From assembly GCA_021648485.1 (NCBI GenBank), contig JAKISS010000026.1, forward strand, positions 1-37,950: DNA of 37,950 nt, read 5' to 3'. Position 1 is the first letter of the stretch, and every line of letters begins with the position of its first letter. Below are positions 30,262 to 37,845 of the stretch, piece by piece. Below the pieces are notes generated by a model. The model was not told the DNA's origin and made no database searches. It saw only the letters and a list, made by a program, of their open reading frames with translations. The translations under genes were made by a program, and so were the position numbers. The DNA comes from Gammaproteobacteria bacterium (GTDB taxonomy: Bacteria; Pseudomonadota; Gammaproteobacteria; SZUA-152).

Positions 30262-30405
30262 GTAGGGTGGAACAAGCGTAGCGGTTCCACCAACAGGCTA
30301 TCATTATTAAGAAACAACAAATCGCCTCTGTGCTCACAAGCGCTGACAAAAAAATCAAAACCCTGCTTCTCCTTTGGTGGAACCGCTACGCTTGTTCCAC
30401 CCGGT
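30262..30405. mobile_element. MITE-like element B, copy 2
   Basis: The left arm GTAGGGTGGAACAAGCGTAG CGGTTCCACC (30262-30291) is identical to the left arm of copy 1; the right arm (30376-30402) is its near-perfect inverse. The interior is a shortened version of copy 1 (CGCCTCTGTGCTCACA, CTGACAAAAA). It lies 78 bases after the sbcB stop and could provide a transcription-stopping stem-loop there. Confidence 0.65.
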
Positions 30406-30454
30406 TTTCTCATATTTTTGGATGTGGTAGCGCCTCTTTTATTGACGCTCAATT

Positions 30455-30508
30455 AAATGTGAATTAAGTGTTAAAAACACATTACTCTTTGCGTTCTCTG
30501 CGCCTTAA
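30455..30508. repeat. Dispersed intergenic repeat, copy 2
   Basis: AAATGTGAATTAAGTGTTAA plus AAACAC matches 8034-8059; it is followed by CTTTGCGTTCTCTGCGCC, which resembles the arm TTTGCGTCCTCTGCGT at 37801-37816. The three sites look like degenerate members of one intergenic repeat family. The rest of the gap to 30872 is AT-rich; I see no gene there, and it should hold the promoter of the T6SS effector operon. Confidence 0.45.
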
Positions 30509-30872
30509 TTCACTGTTAATATTTAATCCATATTTTACTTGTTATTCAATAAAAAAAGATACACTTGATTGTGTGTATGTTTTTTGTACAGCAACGGTTT
30601 GTCATTCTTTTGTGTATCAATTTCAACGATCAGTGCCGATTCTTCTTTGATTTTTCCAATGTGTTTTTTGACGAATAAAAATGACTTGTATTTTTGACAT
30701 TGATTCATTATTATTTTTCCCTGCATTGGGCTTTCTTGTTTTTTTTGATGCTGGGCTGGTAATTAACATCACGATATGAGACTCAATGCGACATAAGCCT
30801 GCCTGAATACTCAATATTTCACCCACAGACTCTTCTGAAGCCCCCCGCCTCTAACTAAAGGAAAAGAAATTT

Positions 30873-31358
30873 ATGACACAGCAACACGCTTTAGTGGAAA
30901 GCCAACTCAACACCCCGCGCCGAGGCATTATTAGAGACGTTACCGCAGACGGTATAATTCTCGTAGCAGATCAGCAACTGCCAGAGGTTCTCAGTCATTG
31001 TCACTTCCTGCGCACCAGTGCCGCATCACTGCCGGAACTCACCGCCGGTGATAAGGTGCTCTATCTTGCCGCCAGTGGTGATGAAACACTCGGTTGTGTG
31101 ATGGGTCTCGTGCAGCCCTACCAACAACGCCGCTCCGCATTAGCAGAAAAAACCGATGCGAAAGGCAATCTTCCCTCAACCACCCTTCTGGAAGACGAGG
31201 TAGTGAGAATCCGCGCCAATAAAGGCCTGATTATTGAATGTGGTAAAGGCTCCCTGATCATCAATGAAGACGGCAAGCTACAGCTAAAAGGTACCGAGCT
31301 GCTGAGTCGTGCATCAGGCATGAACCGCATCAAAGGGGCGGGGGTTAACATCAACTGA
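30873..31358 (+). CDS. DUF6484-type T6SS-associated protein
   Basis: 161 residues, first gene of the effector operon, with AAAGGAAAAGAAA before the ATG. The N-terminal half is a small beta-barrel (RRGIIRDVTADGIILVADQQ, then AGDKVLYLAASGDETLGCVM), and the C-terminal 60 residues form a short beta-helix-like stretch (VVRIRANKGLIIECGKGSLI) ending in KGAGVNIN, reminiscent of the VgrG needle tail. DUF6484 proteins are found beside DUF2169, DUF4150 and VgrG genes in T6SS effector loci. A role in fitting cargo to the spike tip is inferred. It is four bases from the DUF2169 gene. Confidence 0.8.
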   Translation: MTQQHALVESQLNTPRRGIIRDVTADGIILVADQQLPEVLSHCHFLRTSAASLPELTAGDKVLYLAASGDETLGCVMGLVQPYQQRRSALAEKTDAKGNLPSTTLLEDEVVRIRANKGLIIECGKGSLIINEDGKLQLKGTELLSRASGMNRIKGAGVNIN

Positions 31359-31362
31359 ACCT

Positions 31363-32418
31363 ATGGCCTATCAAGGACTCACCAACAACGCAAACTACAT
31401 TGCTGAACAGTACTTGCAACAGGATGAAAACGGTCGTGACCTGCTGATTATCATGGCCAAAGTCACCTATGCCTACGATGTTCAGGGTCGGTTATTCATG
31501 GCGGATGAGGCAGCACCTATCATCCCCGAGGGTGAATATTGGGCAGACCCCGAAAACAGCTCCCTTAAATACGCCCCGGAAGGGACATTTGCCAAACAAG
31601 CCACCGATATTGCCTTAATTGGCCATGCCTGCTCACCCGCAGCACAACCCACCCGTCAATTGGACGTGGGTTTACAAGTAGGCAACCTGAAAAAAATAGT
31701 CAAAGTATTCGGTGACCGTTATTGGGTGAAGAGTGCAGGAATGTTTGGCAGCCACTGGTCACACACCCAAGCCGAGCCTTTTAGCAAAATGCCACTGCTC
31801 TATGAGCGAGCCTTTGGTGGCGAAGACCTCACGCCAGCAGATCCCAAACACCACCGACACGAAGCGCGTAACCCGGTGGGCACCGGTATGATTGCCGACG
31901 AAAGCGCACTCAGCAAGGTCAAGTTACCCAATATAGAAATACCCCATCAGCTGATACAAGCGATTACCGATAGGCCCGAGCCAGCGGGGTTTGGTTTTAT
32001 TGCTCCCAATTGGCAGCCCAGAATGGCTGATGCGGGCCGTTACGACGCAGCATGGCAAAAAACACGGCTACCGCAACTGCCAAGTGATTTTAAGCGCCGC
32101 TTCTTTAATGCCGCCAGCCCAGGGTTAGTCGCTAATGGTTACCTGCTTGGCAATGAAGCCATTACCTTGCATCACCTCAATGCACACGGGCCGATCAGCT
32201 TCTACCTGCCCGGCCACAAACCAGCGATACACGTCGCCTTTGCCCGTGAAGCCGCACAGCCACTAGCGGTCAACCTCGATAGCCTGATTATTAACAGTGA
32301 TCAGCAAACCGTCGAACTTCTCTGGCGTGCCGAGCAGGATGTTTATCAACGCATCTATCAAATAGAAGCAGTCACCCTTACCAGCAGCCGGGTGATGCAA
32401 CAGCAGGCCATTGCCTGA
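31363..32418 (+). CDS. DUF2169-family T6SS effector adaptor
   Basis: 351 residues, typical for DUF2169, an adaptor/chaperone family that helps load cargo on PAAR/VgrG spikes. Recognisable parts: YLQQDENGRDLLIIMAKVTY, ATDIALIGHACSPAAQPTRQ with the LDVGLQVGNLKKIVKVFGDR strand region, PLLYERAFGG (about 144-153), ARNPVGTGM (about 169-177) and PAGFGFIAPNWQPR (about 207-220). No signal peptide or membrane segment. It sits between DUF6484 and the PAAR-like gene with gaps of 4 and 11 bases, a conserved order in T6SS effector islands, so it most likely serves the AHH toxin encoded downstream. Confidence 0.92.
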   Translation: MAYQGLTNNANYIAEQYLQQDENGRDLLIIMAKVTYAYDVQGRLFMADEAAPIIPEGEYWADPENSSLKYAPEGTFAKQATDIALIGHACSPAAQPTRQLDVGLQVGNLKKIVKVFGDRYWVKSAGMFGSHWSHTQAEPFSKMPLLYERAFGGEDLTPADPKHHRHEARNPVGTGMIADESALSKVKLPNIEIPHQLIQAITDRPEPAGFGFIAPNWQPRMADAGRYDAAWQKTRLPQLPSDFKRRFFNAASPGLVANGYLLGNEAITLHHLNAHGPISFYLPGHKPAIHVAFAREAAQPLAVNLDSLIINSDQQTVELLWRAEQDVYQRIYQIEAVTLTSSRVMQQQAIA

Positions 32419-32429
32419 AGGAGAACAAT

Positions 32430-32888
32430 ATGGGTGTTACCGTCGGCGTTAACGGATTATCCGTCGTACATAAAAGCAGTGGCGGCATCTCCATCGCCTT
32501 TCCCGATGTCTGTAAAACCCAGTGCGGGCCACCCATCGTGCCAATTCCCTATCCCAATATCTCCAAATCAGCGGATACCGACAAAGGCAGCAAAACCGTG
32601 ACATGTGACGGTGAATCCATCTGCCTCAAAGACTCCAACTTCAAAACCAGCACAGGTGATGAACCCGGGGCACACAAAGGAATCGCCTCCGGCAAAACCA
32701 AAGGCATATCCGAATTTATCAACTACTCCTTTGATGTCAAAGTCGAAGGCAAAAATGTGCCCCGTGCCTTTGATATGCTCCTGCATAACAATAAAAACAC
32801 CCCACCGGTGCCGGTCTTGCAACCGCCGATTATTGCGGTTATGCCAGATGAAAAACTGATCTGCCATTTTTGCAAAAAAGCCCTTTAA
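32430..32888 (+). CDS. DUF4150 PAAR-like protein (spike tip)
   Basis: 152 residues with AAGGAGAAC before the ATG. The beginning (VTVGVNGLSVVHKSSGGISI, AFPDVCKTQCGPPIVPIPYP, NISKSADTDKGSKTVTCDGE) is the DUF4150 signature: a metal-site-containing beta-cone that caps VgrG. The later part has GAHKGIASGKTKG and a Cys pair in LICHFCKKAL at the C-terminus, a possible zinc site, that replaces a fused toxin. It therefore belongs to the unfused class whose effector is a separate protein, consistent with the AHH toxin two genes further on. Confidence 0.93.
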   Translation: MGVTVGVNGLSVVHKSSGGISIAFPDVCKTQCGPPIVPIPYPNISKSADTDKGSKTVTCDGESICLKDSNFKTSTGDEPGAHKGIASGKTKGISEFINYSFDVKVEGKNVPRAFDMLLHNNKNTPPVPVLQPPIIAVMPDEKLICHFCKKAL

Positions 32889-32917
32889 ATCGTCATCAAC
32901 GAGTGAACTGATCAATC

Positions 32918-34054
32918 ATGAACCCGCCAGACCCGCCCCCGCAACACGCCTACCTCAGTGCGCTGGGTGCCTGTACTCCACTGGGGGACAGCATCAGCAG
33001 TGCCGCTGCTTTTCGCGCGGACATCAACAGACTGGAAACCTTAGAGGGCGTTGGCGTTGATGACGACGACATAGAAGAAGCACCGCGTTACAGCGGCTAC
33101 ACCTGCCAGTCGTTTACCGGCAAGCTCGAAGGGCTCGCCCGTTATATCCGCATGGGATCAGCAGCCATCAACGAATTAAAGGCACAAGCCCCCAGCGCTG
33201 ACTGGCAAACCAGCGGTAATACCGCCTACATCTGCACCCTGGCTAACTTTCTCGAAGAGCCGATCGATGAACTTGGTCTGGATCAAACGATGGAAGAAGA
33301 GATCAATAACGAAATACGCAGTGAAGAAAACCACTACATCAAACGCTTGTTCAACGGCATTGGTGCCGAGTGTGGTCTGACCATCCCCGAGGCACAACAA
33401 TTCTACCTGTTTAGAGGCAGCATCGGTTTTTTCAAAGGCATCAATAAAGCCATCGAACTACTCAATAACCAACAGTGCCAATATGTCGTAGTCGGGGCCA
33501 TTGATAGCCTGGTTGATCCCGCCAGACTTGAAATGCTGGAGGGCGAAGGGCGCTTAAAAGATACCAACAACCCCACTGGTATTATCCCCGGAGAAGCCGC
33601 CTGTTTTCTGCTGCTGACCCTCAACGGGCCCGCCAGTAACCCCAAAGTGCAGATCAACCCCGCACATTTTAGCCAGGAGCCCCAGCACTACTTTAGCGGT
33701 GAACCCGCTACCGGCGAAGGGCTTAAAGCACTGCTGGCCCCCGCCATGGCAGACCCGGCAGAAAACAGCCCACTCGCCCAGGCCAGCCTCTATCATGATC
33801 TGAACGGCGAACCTTACCGCGCCTATGAGTGGGGCATTACCGAAGTGATGCTCAAACAGGGCATGCCCGTTGAAAGCTGGCCCCGCCACCTGCCAGCAGA
33901 GTCTTTTGGTGACACCGGCGTCGCCTACGGTGCGCTGGCCACCCTGCTGGCTTGTCGTGCCATTATTCGAGGCTACAACTGGGGCCAGCCCCTTATCCTC
34001 TGTTCCGACAACCTCGGCGAGCGCGCACTGCTAGCGCCCCAGCCCGTAAACTAA
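32918..34054 (+). CDS. Ketoacyl-synthase/thiolase-like protein lacking the catalytic Cys
   Basis: 378 residues of thiolase-like fold: an opening YLSALGACTPLGDS (about 12-25), the helix-strand pair GINKAIELLNNQQCQYVVVG AIDSLVD (about 174-200) and GIIPGEAACFLLL (about 221-233). Where ketoacyl synthases have their nucleophile in an A-C-S-x-G turn, this protein has YLFRGSIGFFKG (163-174) with no Cys, and the second catalytic His positions are not evident, so condensation activity is unlikely. Related proteins are found in T6SS effector clusters with DUF2169 and DUF4150 genes, with unknown role; a structural or acyl-binding function is possible. It lies 29 bases after the PAAR-like gene and 9 before the toxin. 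Confidence 0.8.
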   Translation: MNPPDPPPQHAYLSALGACTPLGDSISSAAAFRADINRLETLEGVGVDDDDIEEAPRYSGYTCQSFTGKLEGLARYIRMGSAAINELKAQAPSADWQTSGNTAYICTLANFLEEPIDELGLDQTMEEEINNEIRSEENHYIKRLFNGIGAECGLTIPEAQQFYLFRGSIGFFKGINKAIELLNNQQCQYVVVGAIDSLVDPARLEMLEGEGRLKDTNNPTGIIPGEAACFLLLTLNGPASNPKVQINPAHFSQEPQHYFSGEPATGEGLKALLAPAMADPAENSPLAQASLYHDLNGEPYRAYEWGITEVMLKQGMPVESWPRHLPAESFGDTGVAYGALATLLACRAIIRGYNWGQPLILCSDNLGERALLAPQPVN

Positions 34055-34063
34055 GGAAAAACA

Positions 34064-34603
34064 ATGTCTGATGATCAACATATTGTGCTTGATGGAGAAC
34101 AAAAAGCCGAACTCCATTACCGTAGCGGCTATCGCCAAAAAGGGCATGCTTACATCTCGGGGTGTGGCCGAAAAGATCGTTACAATAGAACAGATGATAT
34201 TAAAAAGGGGTTAAAAAAACTGCGTTTTAAAAAGGTCACAGACCACGCTAAAACCTCCCATGCTGAGCGCTATTACTTTACCTATAAGGATCCCAAGACT
34301 AAACGTAGGGGTAATTTTACCCATTATATGGTTCCCTATTATCATCAAGCCCATCACCTGTTGCCTCAGGATTTTTGGAAGAAGATGACGCCGGAACAAA
34401 AGAAGATTCTAAAACAAATAAAATACAGCATTAATAACGGTGAAAATATTATCTTTTTACCCTCCTGTGATCGAGGGAAAACTATACACAAGCTTCCTCT
34501 TCATAAAGGATTCCACCCTCGATACAATAGGATTGTAATTAAGGACGCAAAGGAAATTAAGGACGATATTCAAAAGGCTGTTAAAAAAATCAGAAGAGTG
34601 TAA
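34064..34603 (+). CDS. AHH-family nuclease toxin (T6SS effector), annotated frame
   Basis: 179 residues in the annotated frame, with TAAGGAAAA before the ATG. The C-terminal half carries an AHH motif (A96-H97-H98 in YYHQAHHLLPQDFW), then NNGENIIFLP (124-133) and H142, H147, H151 in IHKLPLHKGFHPRYN, the pattern of HNH-superfamily AHH endonucleases used in polymorphic toxins. It is expected to cut DNA or RNA of competitors after T6SS delivery. The N-terminal 60 residues are short and lack a PAAR or Rhs part, so it depends on the separate PAAR-like and DUF2169 proteins. It is more AT-rich than those genes. The frame ends soon after a seven-A tract (34583-34589), past which a second frame continues the expected fold (see the next entry). 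Confidence 0.88.
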   Translation: MSDDQHIVLDGEQKAELHYRSGYRQKGHAYISGCGRKDRYNRTDDIKKGLKKLRFKKVTDHAKTSHAERYYFTYKDPKTKRRGNFTHYMVPYYHQAHHLLPQDFWKKMTPEQKKILKQIKYSINNGENIIFLPSCDRGKTIHKLPLHKGFHPRYNRIVIKDAKEIKDDIQKAVKKIRRV

Positions 34604-34730
34604 ATCATATAAACCTTCAGATAAAATTACTGAACGCTTAATGACCCTGCAACGTGCTTACTGGAATATACTTGTCGAATCATATTCAGAGCATGTAAAT
34701 GAGATTGTTGTAGAAAAATCTGCCGTCTAA
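34587..34730 (+). pseudogene. Out-of-frame C-terminal continuation of the AHH toxin
   Basis: From the A7 tract onward another frame is open for 48 codons: KSEECKSYKPSDKITERLMT, then LQRAYWNILVESYSEHVNEIVVEKSAV and a stop. It reads like the helical tail of AHH toxins (an acidic SEEC, a PSDKI turn, then LQRAYW). Removal of one A (A7 to A6), or addition of two, would fuse it to the toxin. Either the real toxin is 226 or so residues and the sequence has a homopolymer error, or the tract switches the gene, or the toxin is truncated by mutation. Confidence 0.6.
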
Positions 34731-34750
34731 ATGAGAAGAAGGAAAACTAT

Positions 34751-35224
34751 ATGGAGTACTTCCCTTGGGAACACGATGAAAGCGATGATGGACTGGCCTA
34801 TATAGAAGATCTGCCGGAATCGATTGATGATGAAAGCTTTCAAATTAAAGAAGAAAAAAGCATCGCTGGTTGGTGGCCAGAAGATGTTATTTTGGACCTG
34901 TCATTGGATTACGGCGGGCTTAAGCTTTCTGACAGTATTCCAAATGCCGTAGGGGTACATATTGTTTCTGAAAAATTAAAAAATATATTGGAAGAGGAGT
35001 GCGGTGAGACTATCGATTTTTACCCTGTTAAAATCCGCAATCAAAAAGGGCGACTCATTAAAAAAACCTATTACCTTGCCCATCTCAGACTCATTATTGG
35101 TGCGATGGATTGGGGTAAATCTGATGCCGACGTCAATGCTATGCACCCAGAATGTGTTGCCACAATCCGACGATTAGTGTTGGATGAAAAAAAATCCCGG
35201 AAAATACCAAGCTATTTGCCCTGA
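34751..35224 (+). CDS. Imm11/DUF1629-like immunity protein, annotated frame
   Basis: 157 residues, AAGGAAAAC upstream of the ATG. The segment SDSIPNAVGVHIVSEKLKNI followed by LEEECGETIDFYPVKIRN and KKTYYLAHL matches the DUF1629/Imm11 pattern (a conserved IPNA, SEKL helix, then the IxFxPVxI strand and YYLA). This family neutralises polymorphic toxins in the producing cell. In the annotated frame the protein ends prematurely right after an eight-A tract (35187-35194); the normal C-terminus is present in another frame (next entry). Adjacent to the AHH toxin, it is its presumed antidote. Confidence 0.8.
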   Translation: MEYFPWEHDESDDGLAYIEDLPESIDDESFQIKEEKSIAGWWPEDVILDLSLDYGGLKLSDSIPNAVGVHIVSEKLKNILEEECGETIDFYPVKIRNQKGRLIKKTYYLAHLRLIIGAMDWGKSDADVNAMHPECVATIRRLVLDEKKSRKIPSYLP

Positions 35225-35349
35225 AAGAGAAGGGAGGGGTATGGCTGGTAAATCGTGAGTTAGGCACGAAAATATATCGAGAGCATGATTGCAGAGGAAT
35301 GATCTTCATCAAGTTAGCGGATTACGGGAAAATGTGGCGACAGACATAA
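35194..35349 (+). pseudogene. Out-of-frame C-terminal continuation of the immunity gene
   Basis: Beginning in the A8 tract a second frame runs for 51 residues: IPENTKLFALKEKGGVWLVN, then RELGTKIYREHDCRGMIFIK and LADYGKMWRQT followed by a stop. This is the usual end of Imm11-like proteins (L-F-x-L, then V-x-x-L-x-x-x-I, then G-x-x-F). One extra A (A9), or two fewer, would join it to the upstream 147 residues. The preserved sequence argues that the gene was intact recently or still is. Confidence 0.75.
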
Positions 35350-35350
35350 A

Positions 35351-35447
35351 AAGGAAAACGATATGGAGTACTTCCCTTGGGAACACGGATGATATGGGCT
35401 CTGAATACACAGCCACAATTCTCTATGATCATTCAGCCGGAGTGTAA
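35351..35447 (+). pseudogene. Duplicated start of the immunity gene (remnant)
   Basis: Bases 35351-35386 repeat 34739-34774 with one mismatch: ribosome binding site AAGGAAAAC, ATG and the codons for MEYFPWEH. After this the frame breaks (CAC GGA TGA). Dropping one G gives MEYFPWEHDDMGSEYTATIL, then YDHSAGV and a stop, which no longer resembles the first copy. This is a duplicated 5' end joined to unrelated sequence, typical of shuffled immunity cassettes. Its last bases supply the GGAGTG ribosome binding site of the Imm49-like gene. Confidence 0.65.
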
Positions 35448-35450
35448 GCG

Positions 35451-36206
35451 ATGAGCTTTAAGATATTTAAAAAGGATCTAATCACTTGGGTGAACAGGTT
35501 GGAAAAACAGATAGCGGAAGCGGGTGATGAGGTTAACCCGAGCGCCTGGTCTCAAGTCTGGATTCATTACCGTGCGGCAGCCATCAGCATTTTGATGGCC
35601 GATGGAGACAAAAAACAGTTTTTCCAGCGTCTAGTCGCTTCTGCCTCTGCAAGAAAACACTATTTAACCCTCATCAATAACGGTCAACTCAAAGCCAGCC
35701 AGCACTACCGTGCCAGTGAGTTTAATCCGTATTTCGATGCGGTGATTGCGGGGCAATATCCATTAGCCAATGAGATTGCCAGCCTCTCACCCGCAGATTG
35801 GAATGAGGATTATGAGTTTGAAGATGACTTCTGTTATGCACAATTCCTGTTTGCCCTGGTCAGTAAACAAGGCCAACTGGAAGCCAGTGACAAGGCATGG
35901 TTAACTCGCTTTGAAGAAGCACTGGAGGGTGATGACAGCCAACGACTGGTGTGGTGTCAGGCGATCTGTGAGCAGGATAGTGAAGCAGCGGTAGCCGCTA
36001 TTTTGGCATTACATGATGAATGGCAAGCCTTCTACAAAGAAAAAAATACTCGCATACCAATAAAGGATTGGGGATTTTTAACGGAAAAAGCGTTGTTTAT
36101 GGAAGGTGTCGCACTGCTAACGATTATGGACAGACTTAAATTGCCCTGCGAGCAGGATTATCCCGATATGCCCAGTTGGGCCAGAATTCAGTTTTATCAA
36201 CCCTAG
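35451..36206 (+). CDS. Imm49-family immunity protein
   Basis: 251 residues, all-alpha and acidic. EFNPYFDAVIAGQYPLANEI (about 84-103), SLSPADWNEDYEFEDDFCYA (about 104-123) and the C-terminal WGFLTEKALFMEGVALLTIM followed by YPDMPSWARIQF are the conserved segments of the Imm49 family, named for immunity genes of polymorphic toxin loci. No toxin that pairs with Imm49 is apparent in the window apart from the AHH protein, so it may be an orphan immunity gene left from an earlier cargo, or it may work with the AHH toxin. A GGAGTG ribosome binding site is 6-11 bases upstream. Confidence 0.85.
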   Translation: MSFKIFKKDLITWVNRLEKQIAEAGDEVNPSAWSQVWIHYRAAAISILMADGDKKQFFQRLVASASARKHYLTLINNGQLKASQHYRASEFNPYFDAVIAGQYPLANEIASLSPADWNEDYEFEDDFCYAQFLFALVSKQGQLEASDKAWLTRFEEALEGDDSQRLVWCQAICEQDSEAAVAAILALHDEWQAFYKEKNTRIPIKDWGFLTEKALFMEGVALLTIMDRLKLPCEQDYPDMPSWARIQFYQP

Positions 36207-36225
36207 CAGCCTGTCCGGGAAGCCA

Positions 36226-37569
36226 ATGCCAACGTTAGCAAATATAAACTTTCCAACCGAGAGTGCGCTGATTGAACTGTATGAATTGCATCTCAGTGAA
36301 TTAGGCTATCTGCTCTATCGTCATCATAATTTAATGGCGATGGATGAGTTTAGTTGGTGTGATCAAATCGAGCTGGAACCGCGTATTGCGGCTCATTTGG
36401 ATGCTTTGGCGTTGGGTGAAGAATTAGCCTTTCGCTGCTCTGAAGTGCTAACCCGTTCCGGTGACGAGGATGAGCTGTTAGGCGCAGTTTATTCGCTGGC
36501 AACGATATTAAATGATGATCAACGAGGCCGTGTGGCACTGAGTGCTTTCTCTGAGGCAGATGATGAGTTGCTGCCGGTGTTTGTGATGGCATTAGGTCAC
36601 GCCACCCACCCTTCAATCAGCGCCACCCTGGTTCAGTTGCTTAGCCACCAGCGGCCCACTGTTTCTCGCGCGTCGGCACAAATACTGGCGTTTCGCCAGG
36701 ATGTTAATCCTAAATCAATCTGGCCCTATTTACATCATGTGGAGCCTTATGTCCGTGATAATGCGCTGTCTGTATATGCAGCGATGGGGGCCACTGAAAT
36801 TATTCCCGCAACCGAGCAGCTACTCTTTGATTCAGGCAAGACAGTCAGTGATGAAAACCTGTGTGCGATGCTTAAACTCGGTTCCCCCCGCGCTATTGAA
36901 CTGGCCCGTAGCCGCTGCGCTAAAGCGCAGAGTACGAGTGCAGAGCTGCTAATGTGGCTAGCAATGCAGGGTAAGCTGTCTGACCTTAACCTTATTTACA
37001 CTGCGGCCAGTTTTCCTGAAATGGGAATTCCAGCTCTACAGGCATTGGGCGTATTGGGCAATGTCCAGGTGATTCCTGCGCTGATTAAGGTACTTCAACA
37101 AAATGATGATGCACTGAAAGTGGTTGTGGCTGACGCTTTGCAATTAATGACTGGGGCGAAGTTAAAAGAACAAGTGACGGTGCCAGAAGAGATGATTGAG
37201 GAGCTTGACCCCGAGGATGTTGCTAATGGTGAGGCGACAGAAAAAATACCTTCACCGCGTAGGGTGGAAATAACCCGCAATAGCACTCACTATCAGCAGT
37301 GGTACGAATGGTGGCAGCAACAGGGTAGTCGTTTTGACAAGAATATCCGCTGGCGTCATGGTCAGCCGTTTTCTGTCAGTGGTTGTATTGCCGAACTGGC
37401 TAAGCCAGGCAGCACTTTACAGACTCGCTTGCGAGCTCATCAAGAGTTGTTATTGTCGGGCAACAGAATCGCCTTTCACCCGGAGTGGATGGTGTCACGT
37501 CAGCGGGAGGTTATTAGTCGGTTACCGTCATGCCAAGACATAAAAAATGAGGCAATAAGGGTAAAATAG
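36226..37569 (+). CDS. TIGR02270-family HEAT-repeat protein
   Basis: 447 residues, last gene of the operon, 19 bases after the Imm49-like gene; no clear ribosome binding site. The N-terminal block LYELHLSELGYLLYRHHNLM and WCDQIELEPRIAAHLDALAL is the TIGR02270 signature. HEAT-like helices follow (about 100-330), e.g. SATLVQLLSHQRPTVSRASA and PALQALGVLGNVQVIPALIK. A conserved C-terminal section begins at QWYEWWQQQGSRF (about 356) and contains the RWRHGQPFSVSGCIAEL motif. TIGR02270 genes are typical companions of T6SS effector loci with DUF2169/DUF4150; the function is unknown, probably scaffolding. Confidence 0.9.
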   Translation: MPTLANINFPTESALIELYELHLSELGYLLYRHHNLMAMDEFSWCDQIELEPRIAAHLDALALGEELAFRCSEVLTRSGDEDELLGAVYSLATILNDDQRGRVALSAFSEADDELLPVFVMALGHATHPSISATLVQLLSHQRPTVSRASAQILAFRQDVNPKSIWPYLHHVEPYVRDNALSVYAAMGATEIIPATEQLLFDSGKTVSDENLCAMLKLGSPRAIELARSRCAKAQSTSAELLMWLAMQGKLSDLNLIYTAASFPEMGIPALQALGVLGNVQVIPALIKVLQQNDDALKVVVADALQLMTGAKLKEQVTVPEEMIEELDPEDVANGEATEKIPSPRRVEITRNSTHYQQWYEWWQQQGSRFDKNIRWRHGQPFSVSGCIAELAKPGSTLQTRLRAHQELLLSGNRIAFHPEWMVSRQREVISRLPSCQDIKNEAIRVK

Positions 37570-37776
37570 GTAGCCCTTTCGAGGTGCAGTTTTAGTTCAT
37601 GAAACGGTATTGTGAACGCCGAGCGTATGCGTAAAAAAATGTACTCTCGATGTCAGGTAACCGAGGGCTGCATACAGCAAATATGTTGAACTGGACACAA
37701 ATGAAGAAACAACTCAGTTTTATCAAAAAAAGATGACCCGTCATTTGAGGTGACAAGGTATTTTCAGCGACTGCTT
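37570..37776. other. Non-coding stretch after the effector operon
   Basis: About 200 bases of AT-rich sequence with no plausible gene. Short frames (for example MLNWTQMKKQLSFIKKR near 37684) have no ribosome binding site. The region ends in a long inverted repeat described separately. Confidence 0.4.
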
Positions 37777-37816
37777 ACGCAGAGGACGCAAACAAAACGC
37801 TTTGCGTCCTCTGCGT
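37777..37816. terminator. 16-base-pair perfect stem between convergent genes
   Basis: ACGCAGAGGACGCAAA (37777-37792) and its exact inverse (37801-37816) enclose an eight-base loop. It lies between the end of the TIGR02270 gene (plus) and the end of the biotinyl-domain gene (minus). Lacking a strong T-run in either direction, it is best called a bidirectional terminator candidate and a member of the GCGTCCTCTGCG intergenic repeat family (compare 30486-30503). Confidence 0.6.
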
Positions 37817-37845
37817 CGTGACAAATTTCGTATCAAACACGTTTT

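Noticed and set aside
30535-30826. Small minus-strand frames rich in Lys
   Set aside because: Consequence of AT-rich sequence in a promoter-containing gap.
30873-37569. A complete type VI secretion system
   Set aside because: Only accessory and cargo genes are present; no VgrG, Hcp, sheath, baseplate, ClpV or membrane-complex gene is in the window.
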